From: Chloroflexota bacterium
Lineage (GTDB): Bacteria > Chloroflexota > FW602-bin22 > JACPRP01
Direction: 5' to 3'
NCBI GenBank assembly: GCA_016210495.1
Contig: JACQUC010000076.1
Coordinates: forward strand, 1 to 14,533
Length of the DNA stretch: 14,533 bases
Shown: positions 6,417 to 13,391 of the stretch, in pieces
Position numbering within the stretch: the stretch's first letter is position 1
Layout: the number at the start of each line of letters is the position of its first letter
Notes under the pieces: generated by a model
The model's input: the letters and a program-made list of their open reading frames with translations, nothing else
Database searches by the model: none
What the model was told of the DNA's origin: nothing
Made by a program: the position numbers and the translations under genes

Positions 6417-7997
6417 TCATCGCGACATCGGCAGATCGCCCGAGGGCTTTCTCTTGTGACTTCCGCTCTTGTCCGGTTCTTGCTCCGGCTCCGTTACTCC
6501 CGTGGACGCTGGTCTTGCCGAAGCCAACACCCTTTGCCATCTGGCTCGAACGCTCTGGATTTCATCATCCGTCGGCCCGTCCGGCCCGTAGCGCACCTTC
6601 ACATATGCTTCGGTGATGGCCGCCAGAGCATCCTCCGGTTTCAATAGCGCCTGTAGCTGAGGTAGATGCTCGTACGGGGTCGTGGACCTGGCCCGCGGTG
6701 GCCCCACTGACGCGGCAAGCATCAACAACTGCCGGTAGATCTGCCTGATGGTCTGAGCTAAGCTTGTCTTGGCTACTTCTTCTGCAACCTCGTCGGACAT
6801 TGCCGTCGTCGTAGCGCCTCTGCAAAACCACCTGCTGTAAAGGGAATGCAGCCAGGCCAGGACAGCCAGCTTGAGCGAACCGGCTGGCGACACTGAATCA
6901 CGCTCCTCAAGCACGTCGTCGCGCTCCCATTCTATCCGCCTGAGTACTGCGCGCACGAGCAAAACGATCGCGACGAGGATCACCACCGCTATGGCCAACC
7001 ACTTTAGGGCCAGGGCCAACTCAGGGGGCAGCACGCGTGCTGTGTCTTCCTCTCGTAGCCGATCCAGGAAGGACACTTCGGGCGGCTGCAGTGGTGGTGG
7101 AGGAGGCGTAGCCGGGTGCAAAAGAAGACGGGCCAAATAAATGAGAACTTCCAGAAGGAGTCCGAACGCGATAGCGATGGTGTACAGAAGCAGCCACGCG
7201 ATAGTACTCAGCAGATTAAGGATCGGGGTGGCAATGGCCGTGATGACGTCGAATGAGAGCAACTGGGCAATCCCCATCGTTAAAAGAAGCAATGTCGCGA
7301 CCACACCCAGCACGATGGCCAGCCAGTGACGATTGAAAGGCAGGGTATACTCGCCTATGGCGCGGCTTTGCTTGCCAATGGACTCGACCCGTGCCAGTGA
7401 CAGCGAGGTGAGGCCCGCAAAGAAGAAGCCGACGACGTAGATAGTTGTGCCTCTCTGTAATCCCTCGCCGTGGGCTGACTCATTCACCGCGGCCAGGAGC
7501 AGGAAGCCCACCATAGCTATGATGCCCAGTCTGAAAGCCCCTTCGATGCGGTCAAAGTCGAGTCGGCCCCGGCCGAGGGCGATGCCTCGCCACCATAGGA
7601 AGATGCCGAGCCCCGCAGCCAAAACCTCGGTTGAGGGGTGGCTGAACGCGTCTGGCAGTTCTCGGGCCAGGGCTATGGGCCAGACCGGATCGACAAGCCC
7701 CGTCTGCACATACCGGTCGACGTGAAGCGTGAGCAGCACGGCGACGAGACCAAGCGACACGAGAGCTAAGCGGGCTCGTGCCAGAGACCATTTTTGCCTC
7801 AGGACTAGCCTCGTGACCACCAGACTGAAAAGGACAAGGCCGAAGATGCTTACGGAGGATAGTGGAGGACGGCCACCGCTGGGCTGGCTCCCGACGCCCA
7901 GGAAAAGGGACCAGGGGTACAGCCAGCAAGTCTCCATTGCCACCACTCCCATCGGAAGCAGTAACTCCTTCAGCCAGTTGATCGATTTGGTGCTCAA
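6417..7997 (-). CDS. Multi-pass membrane protein with C-terminal DUF4129 (TgpA-like without the transglutaminase core)
   Basis: The 526-residue protein has about nine hydrophobic segments (roughly 12-35, 48-66, 76-93, 124-141, 157-172, 184-203, 224-248, 252-290 and 328-350). A proline-rich linker lies at 295-306. After a charged stretch comes a cytosolic DUF4129 domain (about 415-490) with TPYEHLPQLQ and AITEAYVKVRYGPDGPTDDEI. DUF4129 normally ends TgpA-type transglutaminase proteins encoded beside MoxR and DUF58. Here no Cys-His-Asp transglutaminase block is present between the membrane segments and DUF4129. The start is a TTG at 7997 overlapping the DUF58 stop (TTGA), supported by GGAGG 7 nt upstream. 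It is last in the moxR operon. Likely a membrane partner of the MoxR/DUF58 pair; its biochemical role is unknown. Confidence 0.85.
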   Translation of the reverse strand: MSTKSINWLKELLLPMGVVAMETCWLYPWSLFLGVGSQPSGGRPPLSSVSIFGLVLFSLVVTRLVLRQKWSLARARLALVSLGLVAVLLTLHVDRYVQTGLVDPVWPIALARELPDAFSHPSTEVLAAGLGIFLWWRGIALGRGRLDFDRIEGAFRLGIIAMVGFLLLAAVNESAHGEGLQRGTTIYVVGFFFAGLTSLSLARVESIGKQSRAIGEYTLPFNRHWLAIVLGVVATLLLLTMGIAQLLSFDVITAIATPILNLLSTIAWLLLYTIAIAFGLLLEVLIYLARLLLHPATPPPPPLQPPEVSFLDRLREEDTARVLPPELALALKWLAIAVVILVAIVLLVRAVLRRIEWERDDVLEERDSVSPAGSLKLAVLAWLHSLYSRWFCRGATTTAMSDEVAEEVAKTSLAQTIRQIYRQLLMLAASVGPPRARSTTPYEHLPQLQALLKPEDALAAITEAYVKVRYGPDGPTDDEIQSVRARWQRVLASARPASTGVTEPEQEPDKSGSHKRKPSGDLPMSR

Positions 7998-9244
7998 TCA
8001 GCTCCCTCCGGATGACCACCAACGGCGATCTCACGCAGTTCCCGCCAGGCCTTTTCCCCGCCGATGCGATAGGTGGCGATGCCCTCTAGCTTGATCTGCG
8101 GGGCGTGATCGCCGAGTAGCAAAAGCGCTATCTGGTGGTGCCCAGCCCTCTTCAACGCCTGCAACTCTGCCAGAATTTCGTCGCCAAGCACTGCCGTTAC
8201 CACCAGCAAGGTAGCCCCAAATGGCAACTTGTGGCTTTCCGTTTGCAGGAGCGTGTCCAGTGGCATTGCGGCCGAAGGGACCAGCATGGCCAGCGTCTCC
8301 ATGACACGGGTGAGCTGCTCTGGGTCTCGACTCGGCGGCAGTTTCACGATCGTGTCAGACGCACGTAAGCTGCCGTTGGCGTACAATCCTATCTGGTAGC
8401 CCTGCTCGACGGCCCAGTTGGCCACCGAGGCGGTGGTGGTGATGATCAGCTCAAGCAGGTCGGGGTCGTAACCCTGCCACCACCAGAACGGGCCGTACGT
8501 ATTCAGGTTCAGTAAGATTACTAGTTGGTAAGTTGTCGTTGGCTCGTAAAGCTTCACCTGAAGCTTCTGCGTGCGGGCCGTCGCCTTCCAGTCGATTCGT
8601 CGAGGATTGTCGCCGTAAAAGTACTCGCGCACGCCAATGGTGCGCAGCGGATCCTGGAACAGCCACTGGCGCGCTTTCAGGTCCCCGAATGGATCTTTCG
8701 GCGGTAGCCCCAGTTCGGAGATGGGCACTACCCGGGGATAAATGAGAAGGCGATCCTCGCCGGACACAACACTCTCCCTGACGCGGAAGCCAAACACATC
8801 GCCGGAGCGCAGCAGGGCAGGTCCGAAGGAGTGGTAGCCACGCACGTCGCAGCGGATGCGGTAATGGCGTCGAACCCGCTCGTACCACCGTAGGGAGACA
8901 AGGTTCAAGAGCAGGCTACGGCCGGACTTGTAGGAGATCGTCACTTTGCCTTTCAACGGCTCCAGCTCGCGAGGGATCTCGTCCTCCGCTTCCAACCAGG
9001 CAACAGGCAGTACCTTGCGGTTGACGATTTCCACAACCATCTCGATCTCCTCGCCGAAGAAGGCCCTTTCCTGGCTAAACGAGCGCCGATACTCGACTCC
9101 TTCCAGACAGTAACGATTCCAGAGATGGGAGACGGCCAAGGTCAGTGCGAGTGCAAGGGACACGACAAAGAGCAGGGTATTGTGCATCAGCACGCTGGCC
9201 AAGAGAATTGTGGCGATGAGGTAGTACCAGGTTTCCCCAGACAT
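7994..9244 (-). CDS. DUF58 domain protein, MoxR partner
   Basis: The 416-residue protein opens with two hydrophobic segments (about 6-20 and 22-40). A beta-rich region follows, then the DUF58 signature REYFYGDNPRRIDWKATA (206-223). After it a von Willebrand A-like fold begins at LVILLNLNTYG, where the usual metal-binding DxSxS is replaced by NLNTYG, so the MIDAS site is probably not functional. DUF58 proteins are encoded next to MoxR ATPases and are thought to act with them in assembly or maturation of envelope or metal-dependent proteins. The ATG at 9244 is 4 bp from the moxR stop and the 3' end overlaps the next gene, indicating tight co-translation. Confidence 0.92.
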   Translation of the reverse strand: MSGETWYYLIATILLASVLMHNTLLFVVSLALALTLAVSHLWNRYCLEGVEYRRSFSQERAFFGEEIEMVVEIVNRKVLPVAWLEAEDEIPRELEPLKGKVTISYKSGRSLLLNLVSLRWYERVRRHYRIRCDVRGYHSFGPALLRSGDVFGFRVRESVVSGEDRLLIYPRVVPISELGLPPKDPFGDLKARQWLFQDPLRTIGVREYFYGDNPRRIDWKATARTQKLQVKLYEPTTTYQLVILLNLNTYGPFWWWQGYDPDLLELIITTTASVANWAVEQGYQIGLYANGSLRASDTIVKLPPSRDPEQLTRVMETLAMLVPSAAMPLDTLLQTESHKLPFGATLLVVTAVLGDEILAELQALKRAGHHQIALLLLGDHAPQIKLEGIATYRIGGEKAWRELREIAVGGHPEGAD

Positions 9245-9248
9245 CGCG

Positions 9249-10262
9249 CTACCTGTCCGATGGGGCTGTGGCCTTCGGCGGAAGGACCGTTTCGAGCTCT
9301 TCCTCCACCGGCACAGGAACAGACTCCAACACCTCGGCGACGATCTGGCCCCGAAGCCGTCCCCGAAGCCGCGCCTGGGCGCTGGTGATGAGCCGGTGCG
9401 TGAGGACAGCGGGGGCGAGCCGCTTCACGTCGTCGGGGATGACGAAAGCTCGTCCGTCCATGGCGGCCAACGCCTGCGCAGTGCGATAGAGCCCGAGCGT
9501 GCCGCGAGGGCTGGCGCCAAGCTGCACTGACGGATGCTCGCGCGTGGCGCGCACGATCCCTACGATGTAGTCTTCCACCGCCTCGCCGACGTACACTTCA
9601 CGGCAGAGAAGCTGCATTGCCACAAGTTCTTCGGCAGCAACCACCGGCTCCAGAGCGTCCAGCGGGCTCTCACGTTGGAACCGCCGCGCGATGGCCTTCT
9701 CTTCTTCCACAGAAGGATAACCCAAAGACAGCTTGAGAAGGAATCGGTCGAGCTGTGCCTCCGGCAGCGGGAAAGTCCCCTCCAGCTCGATAGGGTTCTG
9801 GGTGGCCAGAACGAGGAAAGGCCGCAGCAGCTTCCGGGTTTCCCCTACCAAAGTGACCTGGCGCTCCTCCATGCATTCCAGCAGCGCCGACTGAGTTCGT
9901 GGCGTGGCCCGATTGATCTCGTCGGCCAGAAGCACCTGCGAGAAAACCGGGCCGGGGCGGAACTCGAATTCCTGGCGCTTCTGGTTGAAAAAAGAGATGC
10001 CCGTCAAATCAGACGGCAGAAGATCGGGGGTGAACTGGATGCGGCGGAAGGTGCATCCCAGGCTCCTGGCCACAGATTTCGCCAGCATCGTCTTGCCGAT
10101 GCCTGGCACATCTTCGAGCAGTACGTGGCCCTCGCACAGGAGGGCCACCAGTACCAGGTCGATCACTTCGGCCTTGCCGACGATGACTCGCTCGACATTC
10201 GCCCGAACGCGGTCGGCCACGGTGCGAACGCGCTTGATCTTCTGAGATATTTGTCTTTCCAT
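9249..10262 (-). CDS. moxR: MoxR-family AAA+ ATPase
   Basis: The 337-residue protein matches the usual MoxR length. Walker A is EDVPGIGKT (50-58) and Walker B with following sensor region is [19 protein letters not shown] (111-129). [22 protein letters not shown] is the MoxR fingerprint, ahead of the lid domain with ASPRG. MoxR ATPases are cytosolic hexameric, chaperone-like motors working with DUF58/VWA proteins. The gene starts the operon moxR-DUF58-DUF4129. It lies behind a promoter, a fluoride aptamer and an intrinsic terminator on the same strand, so it should be induced by fluoride. The upstream Shine-Dalgarno is weak (TGAGG, about 12 nt before the ATG). Confidence 0.95.
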   Translation of the reverse strand: MERQISQKIKRVRTVADRVRANVERVIVGKAEVIDLVLVALLCEGHVLLEDVPGIGKTMLAKSVARSLGCTFRRIQFTPDLLPSDLTGISFFNQKRQEFEFRPGPVFSQVLLADEINRATPRTQSALLECMEERQVTLVGETRKLLRPFLVLATQNPIELEGTFPLPEAQLDRFLLKLSLGYPSVEEEKAIARRFQRESPLDALEPVVAAEELVAMQLLCREVYVGEAVEDYIVGIVRATREHPSVQLGASPRGTLGLYRTAQALAAMDGRAFVIPDDVKRLAPAVLTHRLITSAQARLRGRLRGQIVAEVLESVPVPVEEELETVLPPKATAPSDR

Positions 10263-10323
10263 TGGTCTGGCGCCTCACTACTTGTTCAACGCCCACGCCC
10301 GATTTCCCGGACCCTGAGCTAAG

Positions 10324-10362
10324 AAAAAAGCCCCTACGTGCGACATAGATGCCCGTAGAAGC
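10324..10362 (-). terminator. Intrinsic terminator of fluoride riboswitch copy 2 (moxR leader)
   Basis: On the minus strand GCTTCTACG (10362-10354) pairs with CGTAGGGGC (10338-10330), including two G-U pairs, and six T follow (10329-10324). The 5' arm includes GCTTC, the pseudoknot strand of the aptamer, so the two folds exclude each other. Confidence 0.88.
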
Positions 10363-10428
10363 CATCAGCCGCTTGAAGCGGCAATTGTCACAGCTTGCAC
10401 GCTGTGGCGGACGAGCTTCATCATCCGC
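10355..10428 (-). promoter_or_regulatory. Fluoride riboswitch (crcB motif) aptamer, copy 2, upstream of moxR
   Basis: On the minus strand GCGGATG (10428-10422) pairs with CGTCCGC (10413-10407) around the loop ATGAAGCT, the same loop as copy 1. An extra hairpin CACAGC/GCTGTG (10406-10389) follows, then ACAAT, then the P2 hairpin GCCGC/GCGGC (10382-10368), then TGATGGCTTCTAC. Loop bases GAAGCT pair with GGCTTC (10363-10358) to form the pseudoknot. The conserved GATG, CTGATGG and CTAC elements are present. AAAC of the first copy is changed to CAAT here. The aptamer lies about 90 nt upstream of the moxR start with no other gene between. Confidence 0.88.
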
Positions 10429-10445
10429 TATCTTGTGTTGGCTAT

Positions 10446-10474
10446 ATTATATTGCCTTTTGCCCGCCTGGTCAA
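10446..10474 (-). promoter_or_regulatory. Sigma-70-type promoter of the moxR operon
   Basis: On the minus strand TTGACC (10474-10469) and TATAAT (10451-10446) are 17 bp apart. Transcription should start near 10439, about 11 nt before the aptamer P1 stem. The -35 box lies 8 bp from that of the divergent promoter. Confidence 0.82.
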
Positions 10475-10482
10475 TTGCGATG

Positions 10483-10512
10483 TTGCCACGGGCCTTTTGC
10501 CTGTGGTATACT
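10483..10512 (+). promoter_or_regulatory. Probable sigma-70-type promoter of the antiporter-mutS unit
   Basis: TTGCCA (10483-10488) and TATACT (10507-10512) are 18 bp apart. This is weaker than the other promoters in the window. The predicted start near 10519 falls about 12 nt before the third fluoride aptamer, the same spacing pattern as the other two units. Confidence 0.62.
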
Positions 10513-10530
10513 TGCGCCGATAGAACTTCT

Positions 10531-10598
10531 GGGCGATGGAGTCCGCCCGAGCCCCGCTAATGCGGGGCTTGAACTGCAACGGCGCTAATGGCTCCTAC
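10531..10598 (+). promoter_or_regulatory. Fluoride riboswitch (crcB motif) aptamer, copy 3, upstream of the antiporter
   Basis: GGGCG (10531-10535) pairs with CGCCC (10544-10548) around the loop ATGGAGTC. An extra perfect 8-bp hairpin AGCCCCGC/GCGGGGCT (10550-10569, loop TAAT) follows, then GAAC (10571-10574), a very short P2 (TGC/GCG, 10575-10584), and CTAATGGCTCCTAC. Loop bases GGAGTC (10538-10543) pair with GGCTCC (10590-10595). GATGG, AAC, CTAATGG and CTCCTAC fit the published crcB consensus. Antiporters and MutS-like proteins are both known gene classes behind fluoride riboswitches, which supports the call. Confidence 0.92.
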
Positions 10599-10632
10599 CT
10601 TGCACCGACGGGGCAGGTAGGGGTTGTTTTTT
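10590..10632 (+). terminator. Intrinsic terminator of fluoride riboswitch copy 3
   Basis: CTCCTACCT (10592-10600) pairs with AGGTAGGGG (10615-10623). The stem is extended by GC/GC across one bulged T, and TTGTTTTTT follows to 10632. The 5' arm uses the CTCC of the aptamer pseudoknot, giving the same exclusive switch as in the other two leaders. Confidence 0.9.
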
Positions 10633-10692
10633 GTGCCCTGAAGCTCCGCCTGCCCTCGCCGGTGCAGCGATCTGTTACAAGGGAGGGACAAG

Positions 10693-11859
10693 GTGGAGAA
10701 CGTCTGGTTCACGGCAGCCTTTTGGGTAGCACTCGCTTTCGCGGCCAGCCTGATATCTATCAGGATCGGGCTTTCGGTGGCACTCGTCGAGATCGCCGTT
10801 GGTGTCGTGGGCGGCAATTTCCTCGGCCTGCATACCGCCCCCTGGATCGACTTCCTGGCGTCTTTTGGCAGCGTGCTGCTGACCTTCCTGGCTGGAGCGG
10901 AGATCGATCCCGCCTCCTTCCGCAGACACCTGAAGCCAAGTTTATTCATAGGCTTTGCCAGCTTCTTGCTCCCATTCCTTGCGGCCTTGGCCTTTGCCCA
11001 CTACGTGGTGGGGTGGGACCTGCGCGCCGCCGAGATCGCCGGCATCGCCCTCTCCACGACCTCGGTCGCGGTCGTCTACGCCGTCATGGTCGAGACCGGG
11101 TTGAACAATACCGGTTTGGGCAAGCTCATCCTCGCCGCGTGCTTCGTCACCGACCTGGGTACGGTACTGGCCCTCGGAATCCTTTTCGCCAATTTCGACC
11201 TCTGGATGGTCGCGTTCATTGCCGTCACGGCTGCTGTTCTCTGGCAGTTGCCACGTTTGACCCGCTACGTGCTAGTCACCTGGGGTGGGAAGGTCAGCGA
11301 GCCAGAAGTGAAATTCTTGTTCCTCACACTTTTCGTGCTGGGCGGGCTTGCCAACACGGCCAAGAGCGAGGCGGTTCTACCTGCCTATCTGGTAGGTCTG
11401 GTCGTCGCTGGCGTCTTCGTCCACGACAAGGTGCTGGTACACCGCATGCGGGCGATAGCCTTTACGATGCTGACTCCTTTCTACTTCTTGAAGGCTGGCC
11501 TCTATGTTTCGCTGCCGGCGGTGGTGGCGGCAGCAGGACTTATTCTGGTGCTCCTGGGGGTAAAAGTTGGAACTAAAGTGGTTGGAGTGTGGCCGCTGGC
11601 TCGGGCGTTCAAATTGAGCGGGCGAGAAGCCAACTACACCACCATGCTAATGTCGACGGGCCTCACGTTCGGCAGCATATCGGCGCTCTTCGGCCTGACC
11701 AACAACATCATCGATCAGTCGCAGTACAGCGTTTTGGTGTCGGTAGTGATCGGCAGTGCGGTTGTGCCAACCATCATCGCTCAAGCCTTCTTTATGCCCA
11801 GGCGGTTTGAGGGCCAAAGAGAGCGGACGGCGATTGCTGAGGGAGATGTCCTCTCATGA
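10693..11859 (+). CDS. CPA2-type cation:proton antiporter
   Basis: The 388-residue protein is almost wholly hydrophobic with about 11-13 membrane segments and no cytosolic TrkA or KefC-type tail, so it is a minimal transporter. The central ALSTTSVAVVYAVM and ILAACFVTDLGTVLALG are typical of the CPA2 (NapA/KefB-like) fold. D154 in FVTD sits at the ion-site position where electrogenic members carry DD and electroneutral ones a single Asp. The start is GTG 10693 with GGGAGGG 5 nt upstream. It is the first gene after fluoride riboswitch copy 3 and overlaps the next gene by ATGA. Na+/H+ antiporters recur behind fluoride riboswitches. Whether it moves fluoride directly, or restores Na+/H+ balance during HF stress, is not shown by the sequence. 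Confidence 0.9.
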   Translation: MENVWFTAAFWVALAFAASLISIRIGLSVALVEIAVGVVGGNFLGLHTAPWIDFLASFGSVLLTFLAGAEIDPASFRRHLKPSLFIGFASFLLPFLAALAFAHYVVGWDLRAAEIAGIALSTTSVAVVYAVMVETGLNNTGLGKLILAACFVTDLGTVLALGILFANFDLWMVAFIAVTAAVLWQLPRLTRYVLVTWGGKVSEPEVKFLFLTLFVLGGLANTAKSEAVLPAYLVGLVVAGVFVHDKVLVHRMRAIAFTMLTPFYFLKAGLYVSLPAVVAAAGLILVLLGVKVGTKVVGVWPLARAFKLSGREANYTTMLMSTGLTFGSISALFGLTNNIIDQSQYSVLVSVVIGSAVVPTIIAQAFFMPRRFEGQRERTAIAEGDVLS

Positions 11860-13391
11860 CTTTCCACAGCATACTATTTGAAGGAACTGAAGACAGTATT
11901 GACGGTGAAACACTCGAAGAGCCGGTCTTCTTTGCTGATTTGAATCTTGATCAGGTCATAGACGCCATCACGGTCGGTAGACAGGAATACAACCTGAAAC
12001 CGTTTTTCTACCTACCCTTGAAGGATATCGACGCGATCGAGTATCGCCACGAGGTAATGCGGGATCTCGAAAATAGGGTTCTGCTCGAGCACGTAGAATC
12101 GTTTGCGCAAGGAATGCGAAGAATGCACGAACATCTGGCCCAAGCCGACAAGCTTCACTACAAATACCAGAAGGAAAGCTGGTTCCTGGACGCGGTGGAG
12201 ATCTACTGCAACGCCGCTGAATGCCTGGCTCGTGATCTATCCCAGGTAGATTTGAGATCGCGCGGCTTTACCGCCTTCCGCTCCTACGTGACGAGCTATA
12301 CCGAATCCTCTCGTTTCACGTCGCTTCTGGCGGAAACGAAAAAGGTCAAAGCCGATTTGTCCGCCGTAAGATATTGCGTCCTTATTAAGGATAACGGCCT
12401 CAAGGTTCGCAAATATGAGTCTGAGACTGATTACAGCGCCGCTGTCGAGGAAACGTTCGCAAAATTCAAACAGGCGGCGGTGAAGGATTACGCGGTAAGA
12501 TTCCCCACCTATGCGGACATGAACCACGTCGAAGCGAAAGTGCTGGATTTCGTAGCCCTATTGTATCCCGACATCTTTCTCAGTCTCGACAGTTATTGCG
12601 CGAGGAACGGCGATTATCTGGACGAAACGATAGGCGCTTTTGACCGAGAAGTACAGTTTTACGTTGCCTATCTGCAGTACATCGCGACACTCAGACGAGC
12701 GGGACTGAAATTCTGCTACCCGAAGATTTCCAGCGGAGCCAAGGAGGTTCACGACTGCGAAGGGTTTGATCTGGCGCTGGCCCACAAGCTCGTTGGCGAA
12801 CACTCTCCCGTGGTTTGTAACGATTTTTACCTCAAGGACAAAGAGCGCATACTTGTGGTGTCCGGTCCGAACCAGGGCGGCAAAACCACCTTTGCCCGCG
12901 CGTTCGGGCAGTTGCATTATCTGGCCAGCCTGGGTTGCCTCGTCCCCGGCCGGGAAGCGCGACTCTTCCTGTTCGACAGGCTCTTTACGCATTTTGAGAA
13001 GGATGAAGATATCAAGAACCTCCGTGGCAAGCTGGAGGATGACCTGGTCAGAGTTCACGAGATTCTCGAACAGGCCACGTCCAGCAGTATCGTCGTAATG
13101 AATGAGATTTTCACCTCGACAACGCTGAAGGACGCGATTCTTTTGAGCAAGAATGTAATGCAAAAGCTGGTCCAACTGGATCTGTTGTGCATTTGGGTGA
13201 CATTCATCGACGAGTTGGCTTCCTTCGGCGCGCAAACCGTGAGCATGGTCAGCACGGTCGTTCCTGAAAACCCTGCATTGCGGACGTACAGAATCCTGAG
13301 AAAGCCTGCTGACGGTCTTGCCTACGCGATAGCAATCGCCGAAAAGTACCGTCTAACATACGATTCCCTAAAGGAGCGCATACGGCTATGA
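11856..13391 (+). CDS. MutS-like ATPase lacking the mismatch-recognition domain (first of tandem pair)
   Basis: This 511-residue protein has a long alpha-helical, lever/clamp-like region (about 40-330) followed by a MutS-type ABC ATPase domain. Walker A is SGPNQGGKTT (336-345). The Walker B segment reads SSIVVMNEIFTSTTLKDA, with Asn416 where MutS has Asp before the catalytic Glu417. FTHFEKDEDIKNLRGKLEDDL matches the MutS signature region (FTRIGA-type). Domain I with the Phe-X-Glu mismatch reader and the connector domain are missing, so ordinary mismatch repair is unlikely. The start overlaps the antiporter stop (ATGA), with GAGGGAGA upstream. Visibly more AT-rich than the antiporter gene. MutS-like genes are a reported fluoride riboswitch class of unknown function. 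Confidence 0.87.
   Translation: MTFHSILFEGTEDSIDGETLEEPVFFADLNLDQVIDAITVGRQEYNLKPFFYLPLKDIDAIEYRHEVMRDLENRVLLEHVESFAQGMRRMHEHLAQADKLHYKYQKESWFLDAVEIYCNAAECLARDLSQVDLRSRGFTAFRSYVTSYTESSRFTSLLAETKKVKADLSAVRYCVLIKDNGLKVRKYESETDYSAAVEETFAKFKQAAVKDYAVRFPTYADMNHVEAKVLDFVALLYPDIFLSLDSYCARNGDYLDETIGAFDREVQFYVAYLQYIATLRRAGLKFCYPKISSGAKEVHDCEGFDLALAHKLVGEHSPVVCNDFYLKDKERILVVSGPNQGGKTTFARAFGQLHYLASLGCLVPGREARLFLFDRLFTHFEKDEDIKNLRGKLEDDLVRVHEILEQATSSSIVVMNEIFTSTTLKDAILLSKNVMQKLVQLDLLCIWVTFIDELASFGAQTVSMVSTVVPENPALRTYRILRKPADGLAYAIAIAEKYRLTYDSLKERIRL

Noticed and set aside
9534..10322. A 262-codon plus-strand open frame opposite moxR
   Set aside because: It is antisense to the well-matched MoxR frame, runs into the moxR leader, and has no recognisable protein features.
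10536..11576. A 346-codon open frame overlapping the antiporter gene
   Set aside because: It starts inside the fluoride aptamer and has a low-complexity Arg/Gly/Pro-rich translation. It is an out-of-frame shadow of the clearly hydrophobic antiporter.
12558..13235. A 225-codon minus-strand open frame inside the first mutS-like gene
   Set aside because: The opposite strand carries Walker A and MutS signatures with operon-type overlaps; the antisense translation shows no family features.
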